Shown here: positions 13,896-19,954 of the stretch, piece after piece
Numbering within the stretch: the first letter of the stretch is position 1
How the letters are laid out: every line of letters begins with the position of its first letter
NCBI GenBank assembly: GCA_965371855.1
Contig: CBDUZZ010000075.1
Coordinates: 1 to 19,954, forward strand
Direction: 5' to 3'
Source of the DNA: JAADEM01 sp965371855
GTDB taxonomy: Bacteria > Bacteroidota > Bacteroidia > Bacteroidales > Marinilabiliaceae
DNA length: 19,954 nt
The notes under the pieces: generated by a model
Told to the model about the DNA's origin: nothing
What the model saw: the letters and a program-made list of their open reading frames with translations, nothing else
The model's database searches: none
Translations under genes and position numbers: made by a program

Positions 13896-15452
13896 TTAAA
13901 CCAGTTTCTTCAATACCTCTTTTAAACTTACTTTATCAGCAATAATAGCGTGCAGCTCCTCAATCTTCACTCTGTCCTGCTTCATGGTGTCGCGATATCG
14001 TATAGTCACAGTGTTGTCTTCGAGTGACTGATGATCGATAGTGATACAATACGGTGTGCCTATAGCATCCTGACGGCGGTAACGTTTGCCGATAGAGTCT
14101 TTTTCGTCGTACTGGCAGTTGAAATCAAATTTCAAACTGTCAACAATTTTTCGAGCCATATCAGGTAGCCCGTCTTTCTTTACTAATGGCAGAACAGCCA
14201 GCTTCACAGGAGCCAATACAGGAGGAATGTTAAGCACTACTCGAATATCTTTTTTGCCATCCTTCCCTTCAATCTCCTCTTCGTTGTATGCACCTGCAAG
14301 AACACTCAGGAACATGCGGTCAACACCAATGGATGTTTCAATCACATAAGGCACATAGCTTTCGTTTAGTTCAGGATCGAAATATTGCAGTTTTTTACCT
14401 GAATACTCCTGATGTGATGCCAGGTCAAAATCGGTACGTGAATGTATTCCTTCAACTTCTTTAAATCCAAACGGCATCTTAAACTCAATGTCTGTAGCAG
14501 CATTGGCGTAGTGAGCCAGTTTGTCGTGATCGTGAAAACGGTAGTTTGCATCATCTATTCCAATAGCTTTATGCCACTTCATACGTTTCTCTTTCCAGTA
14601 CTCAAACCATTTTTGATCTTCGCCGGGGCGAACAAAGAATTGCATCTCCATCTGCTCAAATTCACGCATACGGAAAATAAACTGACGTGCAACAATCTCG
14701 TTACGGAAAGCTTTCCCAATCTGAGCTATTCCAAAGGGAAGTTTCATCCGTCCGGATTTTTGCACATTAAGGAAATTAACAAATATTCCCTGAGCTGTTT
14801 CCGGTCGCAGGTATATAGTTTGAGCTCCATCGGCTGTTGAGCCTACTTCGGTTGAGAACATCAGGTTAAACTGACGTACATCTGTCCAGTTTTTTGTGCC
14901 TGATATGGGACAGGCAATTTCATAATCAATAATTATTTGCCGAAGTTCTTCGAGATCGTTATCGTTAAGTGCTTTGGTGAAACGGCTGTGTATCTCGTCA
15001 ATTTTTTTTTGATTAGCTAAAACCCGGGGGTTAGTCTCACGGAATTGCCCCTCATCAAAAGCCTCACCAAAACGTTTTTTTGCTTTGGTAACTTCTTTCT
15101 CAATTTTCCCCTCAATTTTTTGGATGAGGTCTTCAATCAACACATCAGCCCGATAACGTTTTTTACTGTCCTTATTGTCTATTAACGGGTCGTTAAAGGC
15201 ATCAACATGCCCTGAGGCTTTCCATACTGTAGGGTGCATGAAAATTGCGGAATCAAGGCCAACAACATTTTCGTGTAGCAGCACCATTGAGTCCCACCAG
15301 TATTTTTTTATATTATTTTTTAGTTCAACACCATACTGGCCATAATCGTAAGCAGCTGCCAAACCATCATATATTTCACTTGATTGGAAAACAAATCCAT
15401 ACTCTTTACAATGAGCTACTAATTTCTTAAATACGTCTGCTTGTTGTGCCAT
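13896..15452 (-). CDS. glyS: Glycyl-tRNA synthetase (class II, alpha2 type)
   Basis: A 518-residue single-chain glycyl-tRNA synthetase that charges tRNA-Gly with glycine. Class II motifs are visible: Y-L-R-P-E-T-A-Q-G-I-F, then G-I-A-Q-I-G-K-A-F-R-N-E-I with R-x-F-x-x-M-x-E-F-E-Q-M-E (motif 2), and Y-V-P-Y-V-I-E-T-S-I-G-V-D-R (motif 3). The C-terminal anticodon-binding domain starts near P-V-K-L-A-V-L-P-L. The frame is open to an ATG at 15563, but the extra 37 residues are encoded by the palindromic element at 15474-15612 and resemble nothing in the family. The start at 15452 (M-A-Q-Q-A-D-V-F) matches the family. The gene lies downstream of the peptidase gene on the same strand but is separated from it by the repeat element. 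Confidence 0.95.
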   Translation of the reverse strand: MAQQADVFKKLVAHCKEYGFVFQSSEIYDGLAAAYDYGQYGVELKNNIKKYWWDSMVLLHENVVGLDSAIFMHPTVWKASGHVDAFNDPLIDNKDSKKRYRADVLIEDLIQKIEGKIEKEVTKAKKRFGEAFDEGQFRETNPRVLANQKKIDEIHSRFTKALNDNDLEELRQIIIDYEIACPISGTKNWTDVRQFNLMFSTEVGSTADGAQTIYLRPETAQGIFVNFLNVQKSGRMKLPFGIAQIGKAFRNEIVARQFIFRMREFEQMEMQFFVRPGEDQKWFEYWKEKRMKWHKAIGIDDANYRFHDHDKLAHYANAATDIEFKMPFGFKEVEGIHSRTDFDLASHQEYSGKKLQYFDPELNESYVPYVIETSIGVDRMFLSVLAGAYNEEEIEGKDGKKDIRVVLNIPPVLAPVKLAVLPLVKKDGLPDMARKIVDSLKFDFNCQYDEKDSIGKRYRRQDAIGTPYCITIDHQSLEDNTVTIRYRDTMKQDRVKIEELHAIIADKVSLKEVLKKLV

Positions 15453-15473
15453 AGTTATAATCTTTATCAGAAA

Positions 15474-15612
15474 GCCTCTCCGACCAGGGAGGTGAAGAGA
15501 AGCAAAATTAAATTCTAAATTATCCTTAATAGTCACGGGGTGACTACTTGTATTATCAAACAAGTCACCCCGTGACTAAAAATGCGTCTCCCACCTCCCT
15601 GATTGGAGAGGC
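15474..15612. repeat. Nested inverted-repeat element between the peptidase gene and glyS
   Basis: The outer arms, 15474-15494 and 15592-15612, are 21-bp inverted repeats with two mismatches. The similarity fades gradually for another 15 bp or so inward. Between them sits a second, perfect inverted repeat (15530-15578). The 139-bp unit contains no gene and looks like a small non-autonomous element or a compound REP structure. It ends 22 bp before the glyS start and begins 17 bp after the peptidase stop, so it may also affect mRNA stability or termination. Confidence 0.75.
15530..15578. repeat. REPIN-like inverted repeat, 16-bp arms, 17-nt loop (copy 2)
   Basis: TAGTCACGGGGTGACT at 15530-15545 is exactly complementary to 15563-15578, with a 17-nt loop. 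Stem length and loop length equal those of the hairpin at 6572-6620. The arms differ at two positions, and both changes are matched in the opposite arm. Confidence 0.8.
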
Positions 15613-15628
15613 AGGGGGTGGGTTTTTG

Positions 15629-17341
15629 TTAATTCTTCATCGACCGCCTGTCTCCGGCATGACTATGTATCACTCCGTCTAACAATCCGTTATATTCCGA
15701 GATATCAGATAACAATTCCTTCGCTGCTTCCAGTTCAGCGTCGTTTTTTATTGAATACTGAATAGCCCCTTTTTGATAATAATAACGTTTCACAATCTCA
15801 ATACCAAGTAACTCCTTAATTTCATCATTAAACAGGTCAAGGTCTTTATTTACATCCAGCTTTAATATCTTCTGAAGAGCATCAAATTCCTCTTTAGCTG
15901 CTTCAAAATACTCTTCTTTTTGAGCTGTCTCTTTCATTTCATTGAACAGATCCTGTGTTTTGGATTCATATTTAAAATCCTTTTTATCTAGTACAAACTG
16001 TTTGAACTGTTCGTAAGTATCTTTGGTAATAGAAAATTCGCTTACCGGTTCAATTGAGTTGTGTTCGAGAACAAACTGGGTGGCATAATCGAAGAACATC
16101 TGTTGAATAACGATAGCATAAGTGATATTACCATATTTCTTTTGTTTAATCTTCAAATCCGGTGATACTCCTCCACCATCAAATACCGATCGTCCATTTC
16201 TTGTTCTAAATTCAATTATTAACGAATCGGGTATCAACCCTATACTTCCGTCTTCGTTTCGGTGCGAATAATCTACAGCCTGAATACAGCGGCCTGATGG
16301 GATATAATACTTGGCTGTGGTCACCTTTAGCTTAGCATTATAAGAGAGGTTACGTGTTGTTTGAACTAATCCTTTACCGAATGTACGTTGGCCTATTATG
16401 ACTGCACGATCCATATCCTGAAGGCTGCCTGACACAATTTCAGATGCAGATGCAGAACCTCTTGACACCAAAACAACTAATGGCATAACAGTATCAATAG
16501 GTTGGCGCGTTGCGTTATAGACCTTATCCCACTGTTTTACTTTTCCGCGTGTGCTTACAACCTCAGTACCAATTGGCAGAAACAGATTAGACAACTTAAC
16601 AGCTTCATCCAATAAACCTCCGGGGTTACTTCTCAGGTCAAGAATCATCTTTTTCGCACCCTGCTTATCACGTAAATCTACAAATGCGTCTTTTATGTTA
16701 TTGCTACACCCCTGTGTGAAACTATTCAATATTATATATCCTGTTTCATCATCCACCATTCCATACCATGGCACAGGATTTATCTGAATTTTTTCTCTTT
16801 CTAGTTCAATGTTTAATAATTTTTTAGTTCCCGGTCGTTCAACCTTTAACTTAACAGTTGTATTTGCAGGTCCTTTTAACAAATCACTTACTTCAGATGT
16901 TTTTTTACCAACAATATCTTTTCCGTCAACGGTGATGAGCTTATCGCCGGCTTTCAGCCCGGCTTTTTGTGCCGGAAAACCTTCATAAGGCTCAGCAATA
17001 ATAACATAATCGTCCTGCTTGGATATTATTGCTCCTATACCTGCATACTCCCCGGTGGTCATAAACTTAAAGTTATCCATCTCCGATTCCGGTATATATG
17101 TAGTATAAGGGTCAAGAGATTCAAGCATTTCATCAATACTTGTTTTTATTAGTTTAGCAGGATCAATTTCATCAACATAGTAACTGTTCAACTCCCTGAA
17201 AAGAGTATAAAAAATATCCAAATTCTTAACTGTCTCGAAATTACGCTTATCACTATTAAAACTAACCAGCCCAAAAGAGAGGGATAGAATTAATATCAAA
17301 GAGACTCCCCACTTAACTTGCTTTTTATTCATCTTTCTCAT
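15629..17341 (-). CDS. S41-family carboxy-terminal processing peptidase (CtpA/Prc-like)
   Basis: A 570-residue secreted or membrane-anchored protease that trims the C-termini of periplasmic proteins. After a short basic start there is one hydrophobic signal or anchor segment (G-V-S-L-I-L-I-L-S-L-S-F-G-L). A PDZ domain follows at about 95-170 with G-E-Y-A-G-I-G-A and L-K-A-G-D-K-L. The S41 domain has S-R-G-S-A-S-A-S-E-I with nucleophile Ser298 and G-Q-R-T-F-G-K-G-L-V-Q with Lys323 and Gln327. This is the Ser-Lys pair at the 25-residue spacing of Prc and CtpA. The C-terminal part (about 400-560) is helical, as in Bacteroidota homologues. The frame is open to 17392, but a -7 box at 17401-17408 would leave no leader there. 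ATG 17341 is preferred, with 17332 as an alternative. Confidence 0.9.
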   Translation of the reverse strand: MRKMNKKQVKWGVSLILILSLSFGLVSFNSDKRNFETVKNLDIFYTLFRELNSYYVDEIDPAKLIKTSIDEMLESLDPYTTYIPESEMDNFKFMTTGEYAGIGAIISKQDDYVIIAEPYEGFPAQKAGLKAGDKLITVDGKDIVGKKTSEVSDLLKGPANTTVKLKVERPGTKKLLNIELEREKIQINPVPWYGMVDDETGYIILNSFTQGCSNNIKDAFVDLRDKQGAKKMILDLRSNPGGLLDEAVKLSNLFLPIGTEVVSTRGKVKQWDKVYNATRQPIDTVMPLVVLVSRGSASASEIVSGSLQDMDRAVIIGQRTFGKGLVQTTRNLSYNAKLKVTTAKYYIPSGRCIQAVDYSHRNEDGSIGLIPDSLIIEFRTRNGRSVFDGGGVSPDLKIKQKKYGNITYAIVIQQMFFDYATQFVLEHNSIEPVSEFSITKDTYEQFKQFVLDKKDFKYESKTQDLFNEMKETAQKEEYFEAAKEEFDALQKILKLDVNKDLDLFNDEIKELLGIEIVKRYYYQKGAIQYSIKNDAELEAAKELLSDISEYNGLLDGVIHSHAGDRRSMKN

Positions 17342-17400
17342 CTTTTTACTATTATGTTGATATCTTATGTTTTTATGCCTATTCTTAATCAAATCGGGAA

Positions 17401-17408
17401 CAAAGTTA
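17401..17408 (-). promoter_or_regulatory. Candidate -7 box for the processing peptidase gene
   Basis: On the minus strand this reads TAACTTTG, an exact match to TAnnTTTG. A TTG lies 23 bp further upstream, slightly more than the usual 19-21 bp. If correct, transcription starts near 17394, which argues against the upstream ATG at 17392. Confidence 0.45.
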
Positions 17409-17459
17409 ATATTTCCGTCAAATTAGACATGCAATATTAATAATTCTGCAAAAAAATCA

Positions 17460-17490
17460 TTGACAGCGGCATGATTTGGCCTTATATTTA
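17460..17490 (+). promoter_or_regulatory. Promoter candidate for the T9SS-sorted protein operon
   Basis: TTGACA at 17460-17465 is followed after 17 bp by TATATT (17483-17488), like a classical -35/-10 pair. The same stretch also gives TTG plus TATATTTA, one mismatch from TAnnTTTG. It would give a leader of about 100 nt before the ATG at 17597. Confidence 0.5.
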
Positions 17491-17596
17491 TATAAGTGAA
17501 ATATCATCTTTCTTTGAAAAAATACCATTACTACTTCTACAATACAGTTGAAAACAGAATATCCAAGTTATAGTATTCACCAAAAACCAACCATAA

Positions 17597-18142
17597 ATGA
17601 AACAAAAAATGGAAATAAGTAGCAGAAAGTTAAAAAGCTTTTATGACTATTGGCAGACAAAACATATAGCTGTCATAGTGTTATTAGTTTTTACCTTCTC
17701 ACTTTCTGTTATTCAGGCACAAGAAGCAATTACTGCCACAGGTGGTAAAGCTTCAGGAGGCGGCGCTTCGGTGACCTTCTCCATCGGACAGGTGGTTTAC
17801 ACCACCAATACAGGAACAAACGGGTTTTCAGTTGCACAAGGAGTGCAGCAACCCTATGAGATCTCAGTTGTAACAAGTGTTGGCCAAGCCAAAGGAATAA
17901 ATCTTGAATGTTGGGCTTATCCAAACCCTGTAAAAGATATATTGAAGTTAAAAGTTGAAAGTGAAAAAATAGAAGGTTTAAGTTTTCAACTGTTCGATAT
18001 TAATGGGAAAACAGTAGTAAGTAAGAAACTTACAGCTAAAGAAACTACTATTAATATGGGCAACCTTGTTCCTGCAACATATTATCTTAAAGTGACAGAT
18101 AATAAAAGAGCAATAAAAATATTTAAGATTATTAAAAATTAG
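17597..18142 (+). CDS. Secreted protein with T9SS type A sorting domain
   Basis: A 181-residue protein. After a long basic N-terminus there is a hydrophobic signal segment (I-A-V-I-V-L-L-V-F-T-F) ending A-Q-A/E near residue 42. The region about 43-85 (A-T-G-G-K-A-S-G-G-G-A-S-V-T-F-S-I-G-Q-V-V-Y) resembles short domains common in Bacteroidota exported proteins. The last about 75 residues form a type A sorting domain: Y-P-N-P-V-K-D, I-L-K-L-K-V, L-F-D-I-N-G-K, then Y-Y-L-K-V and a basic end, K-I-F-K-I-I-K-N. Such domains direct export through the type IX system and surface attachment. The protein is little more than signal plus sorting domain. The next gene starts 6 bp after the stop, so they form an operon. 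Confidence 0.85.
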   Translation: MKQKMEISSRKLKSFYDYWQTKHIAVIVLLVFTFSLSVIQAQEAITATGGKASGGGASVTFSIGQVVYTTNTGTNGFSVAQGVQQPYEISVVTSVGQAKGINLECWAYPNPVKDILKLKVESEKIEGLSFQLFDINGKTVVSKKLTAKETTINMGNLVPATYYLKVTDNKRAIKIFKIIKN

Positions 18143-18148
18143 AGAGTT

Positions 18149-19672
18149 ATGAAACGAATATTTACCACATTAGCACAATTACTAATTATCACATTAGTAA
18201 TAGCCCAAAGCCCGGAAAAAATGAGTTATCAGGCAGTAGTAAGAGATGCAAGTAACAATCTTGTAACCAATTCCGGTATCGGAATGCGAATAAGTATATT
18301 AATAGGTTCATCAACAGGTATGTCTGTTTATACTGAAACCCAAACAACTACAACCAATGCCAATGGTTTGGTATCAATAGAAATTGGAACAGGAACGACC
18401 GGTGACGATTTTTCTGCAATAAATTGGGGGGCTTATATCTATTTTATAAAAACAGAAACTGATCCAACAGGTGGATCAAACTATACAATTACGGGTACGA
18501 CTCAGCTTTTGAGCGTTCCATATGCCTTACATGCCAAAACAGCCGCAAACACCTTTAGTGGAAACTACAGCGACTTGATTGGTTCTCCCATAAACGTAAG
18601 TGATTTTTTTAATGATGCAGGATATCTGGTATCTTTCACCGAAGACGACCCTGTTTTTGGAGCACATGTAGCAAATGGGATTACCTCAACCAATATGACA
18701 AACTGGAACACTGCTTACGGTTGGGGAGACCATTCAACACAAGGCTACCTTGCAAGCTTTACAGAAACCGACCCTGTTTTCGGTGCACATGTAGCAAATG
18801 GAATTACCTCTACCAATACAACAAACTGGAACACTGCTTACGGTTGGGGTGACCACTCAACACAGGGTTACCTTTCAAGCTTTACTGAATCAGATCCGAA
18901 AGTGGGTACAAACACAACCAATTATCTTTCCAAATGGGACGGGGATGCTTTGGTCAGCTCCTCAATTTTTGATAATGGCAATGTTGGTATCGGTACAACT
19001 GAAACAAGCCAGAAGTTAGAAGTGAATGGCAATATTCTGGCGAATGAGTTTTATTCAGGTCCTAATAGCTCAGCCAATTATCATAAATATCGATTGAATG
19101 GAACGGTTACCGGATATGCCATAGGAATGTCATCCAACGATCACGTGGGATTTGTAAATGCCTGGTCGAATACTTTTACCTGGCGCGACGGAGAGGGATA
19201 CGGATGGATTTGGCGAAATCAAAATGGTATTGGCTGGATGAGTTTGAATTCAAAAGAGGGAGGATTTTATTTAAAGGGGAAGGCTCATTTTGGCGACAAT
19301 GTCGGCATTGGAACTGACAGCCCGGCTGCAAGATTAGAAGTTGCTGATACTCCACCGGGAACAAATGACCCTGTTGCAATAAGAATTACGAATCTTAGAA
19401 GTAGCACGGATCTTTTTTGGGAACTAAGGGCATATGACAGTGGTGCCGGTGGCCCGTATGGCCGGTTTTCGATTTTTGGCGGACAATCAGGAGGTTCAGA
19501 TAAGTTAGTGGTAACAACCACCGGCAATGTTGGTATCGGCACGATTGATCCTAAAACAAAACTGCAAGTAGTCGGCTTACCGGAATACGCTGACAATGCT
19601 GCTGCCGTTGCTGCGGGGCTTACTATAGGTGCATTCTACAGAACAGGTGATTTTCTTAAGGTAGTTCATTAA
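18149..19672 (+). CDS. Secreted or surface protein with duplicated 41-residue repeats and N-V-G-I-G-T tail-fibre-like motifs
   Basis: A 507-residue exported protein with an N-terminal signal peptide (L-A-Q-L-L-I-I-T-L-V-I-A-Q), then S-Y-Q-A-V-V-R-D, a module common in Bacteroidota surface proteins that continues to L-L-S-V-P-Y-A-L-H-A-K. Residues about 162-243 are two copies of a 41-residue repeat (D-P-V-F-G-A-H-V-A-N-G-I and W-N-T-A-Y-G-W-G-D-H), and a third copy begins before it diverges. Three N-V-G-I-G-T motifs, each followed by K/R-L-(E/Q)-V, are spread through the rest, as in phage tail fibres and trimeric adhesins. The end, G-A-F-Y-R-T-G-D-F-L-K-V-V-H, is also tail-fibre-like. No sorting domain is visible, so it may rely on its operon partner or another route. 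An adhesin or matrix role is inference. Confidence 0.75.
   Translation: MKRIFTTLAQLLIITLVIAQSPEKMSYQAVVRDASNNLVTNSGIGMRISILIGSSTGMSVYTETQTTTTNANGLVSIEIGTGTTGDDFSAINWGAYIYFIKTETDPTGGSNYTITGTTQLLSVPYALHAKTAANTFSGNYSDLIGSPINVSDFFNDAGYLVSFTEDDPVFGAHVANGITSTNMTNWNTAYGWGDHSTQGYLASFTETDPVFGAHVANGITSTNTTNWNTAYGWGDHSTQGYLSSFTESDPKVGTNTTNYLSKWDGDALVSSSIFDNGNVGIGTTETSQKLEVNGNILANEFYSGPNSSANYHKYRLNGTVTGYAIGMSSNDHVGFVNAWSNTFTWRDGEGYGWIWRNQNGIGWMSLNSKEGGFYLKGKAHFGDNVGIGTDSPAARLEVADTPPGTNDPVAIRITNLRSSTDLFWELRAYDSGAGGPYGRFSIFGGQSGGSDKLVVTTTGNVGIGTIDPKTKLQVVGLPEYADNAAAVAAGLTIGAFYRTGDFLKVVH
18632..18895 (+). repeat. 123-bp in-frame tandem repeat within the surface-protein gene
   Basis: Two copies, 18632-18754 and 18755-18877, have an exact period of 123 bp (41 codons), and a third begins at 18878 for about 18 bp. 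The copies are highly similar at DNA level, with mostly silent differences, which indicates a fairly recent duplication. Confidence 0.9.
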
Positions 19673-19735
19673 TAAGGCAAAATAATAATTAGCTAAAGGT
19701 TGAATACAGAAAATATTACTCTTCAAATGTTTGGT

Positions 19736-19770
19736 TACCGAAGGCTTCGCTTCAAGCGAAGGCTTCGGTA
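19736..19770. terminator. Strong hairpin after the surface-protein operon
   Basis: Arms 19736-19752 and 19754-19770 form a 17-bp stem with a single mismatch. Each arm contains CGAAGGCTTCG, itself a small palindrome, so alternative folds exist. It lies 64 bp after the stop. There is no T-tract, so it may be an mRNA-stabilising or REP-type structure instead of an intrinsic terminator. Confidence 0.6.
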
Positions 19771-19943
19771 TACTATCCCCTGCTCACAACCTTACGAACC
19801 TTGCGAATTCCATTGCGTACTATGCGGTTAGTCTTACCATATGAGGAACTGAGGAATCGACGCCCCACAACATCACTTACCCACCCCTAACCCCTCCGAG
19901 GAATAATGGCACTAACTTAGTGTATATAATACAATAACTTTTG

Positions 19944-19951
19944 TATCTTTG
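19944..19951 (+). promoter_or_regulatory. Promoter-like -7 box pointing out of the window
   Basis: TATCTTTG matches TAnnTTTG exactly, three bases from the window end, preceded by AT-rich DNA. No clear -33 box is visible. A gene probably starts just to the right. Confidence 0.35.
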
Positions 19952-19954
19952 CAT

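Larger units (their letters stand above)
19673..19954. other. Intergenic region at the right edge
   Basis: There are 282 bp with no gene. It contains the hairpin at 19736-19770, a C-rich stretch at about 19879-19900 (ACCCACCCC followed by a CCTCC-type run) that resembles the reverse complement of the region around 15605-15622, the small palindrome CACTAACTTAGTG at 19910-19922, and a promoter-like box at 19944-19951. Confidence 0.6.

Noticed and set aside
15453..15563. 37-residue N-terminal extension of glycyl-tRNA synthetase
   Set aside because: It is encoded largely by the palindromic repeat element, and the family start M-A-Q-Q-A-D-V-F lies at 15452.
17342..17392. ATG at 17392 as the start of the processing peptidase
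   Set aside because: It would leave almost no leader behind the -7 box at 17401-17408 and puts extra polar residues before the signal segment.

Overview
The window looks like chromosomal DNA of a member of the Bacteroidota, probably a Bacteroidales/Marinilabiliales-type organism. The supporting evidence is Bacteroidota-style promoters (TTTG, about 19 bp, TAnnTTTG), a secreted protein with a type IX secretion (T9SS) type A sorting domain, a PorE-like TPR/beta-propeller/OmpA protein, an M-S-Y-Q-A-V-V-R-D surface protein, moderately AT-rich codon use and poor Shine-Dalgarno sequences. No taxonomic search was possible.

Layout. 1-372: four copies of a 93-bp tandem repeat running up to a DUF354 glycosyltransferase-like gene (400-1437). 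1452-3422 (-): PorE-like OmpA-family protein. 3423-3959: long intergenic region with small palindromes. 3960-5258: family I CoA-transferase. 5317-5979 (-): ispD. 6072-7140: a decay zone with a DUF2461 gene broken by two internal deletions, a REPIN-like hairpin, the 3' end of a Fic gene and the 5' end of what looks like a DNA methyltransferase gene joined to it. 7289-11916 (-): a likely operon, in transcription order a CDGSH/ferredoxin/glutamate-synthase-like flavoprotein, a triple-rhodanese sulfurtransferase, a DUF427 gene with an in-frame TGA at a conserved Trp codon, and an EgtD-like histidine methyltransferase. 11917-12435: intergenic region without an assignable gene. 12436-13809: a compact AT-rich three-gene island. 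13896-17341 (-): glyS and a carboxy-terminal processing peptidase, separated by a nested inverted-repeat element. 17597-19672 (+): two secreted or surface proteins. 19673-19954: hairpins and a promoter-like sequence at the right edge.

The most interesting part is 12436-13809. Its gene order and protein features fit a toxin-antitoxin-chaperone (TAC) module: a RelE/HigB-like toxin, a HigA-like Xre antitoxin with a C-terminal extension, and a SecB-like chaperone. The genes overlap by 4 bp and 1 bp. They follow a near-ideal Bacteroidota promoter, and a perfect 7-bp-arm palindrome lies across the expected transcription start. In the known mycobacterial TAC the SecB-like protein protects the antitoxin; the same role here is inference.

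A second theme is a pair of hairpins (6572-6620 and 15530-15578). Both have 16-bp arms and 17-nt loops. Arm bases differ between the copies in a compensated way, as in REP/REPIN-type elements mobilised by RAYT transposases. No RAYT gene is in the window.
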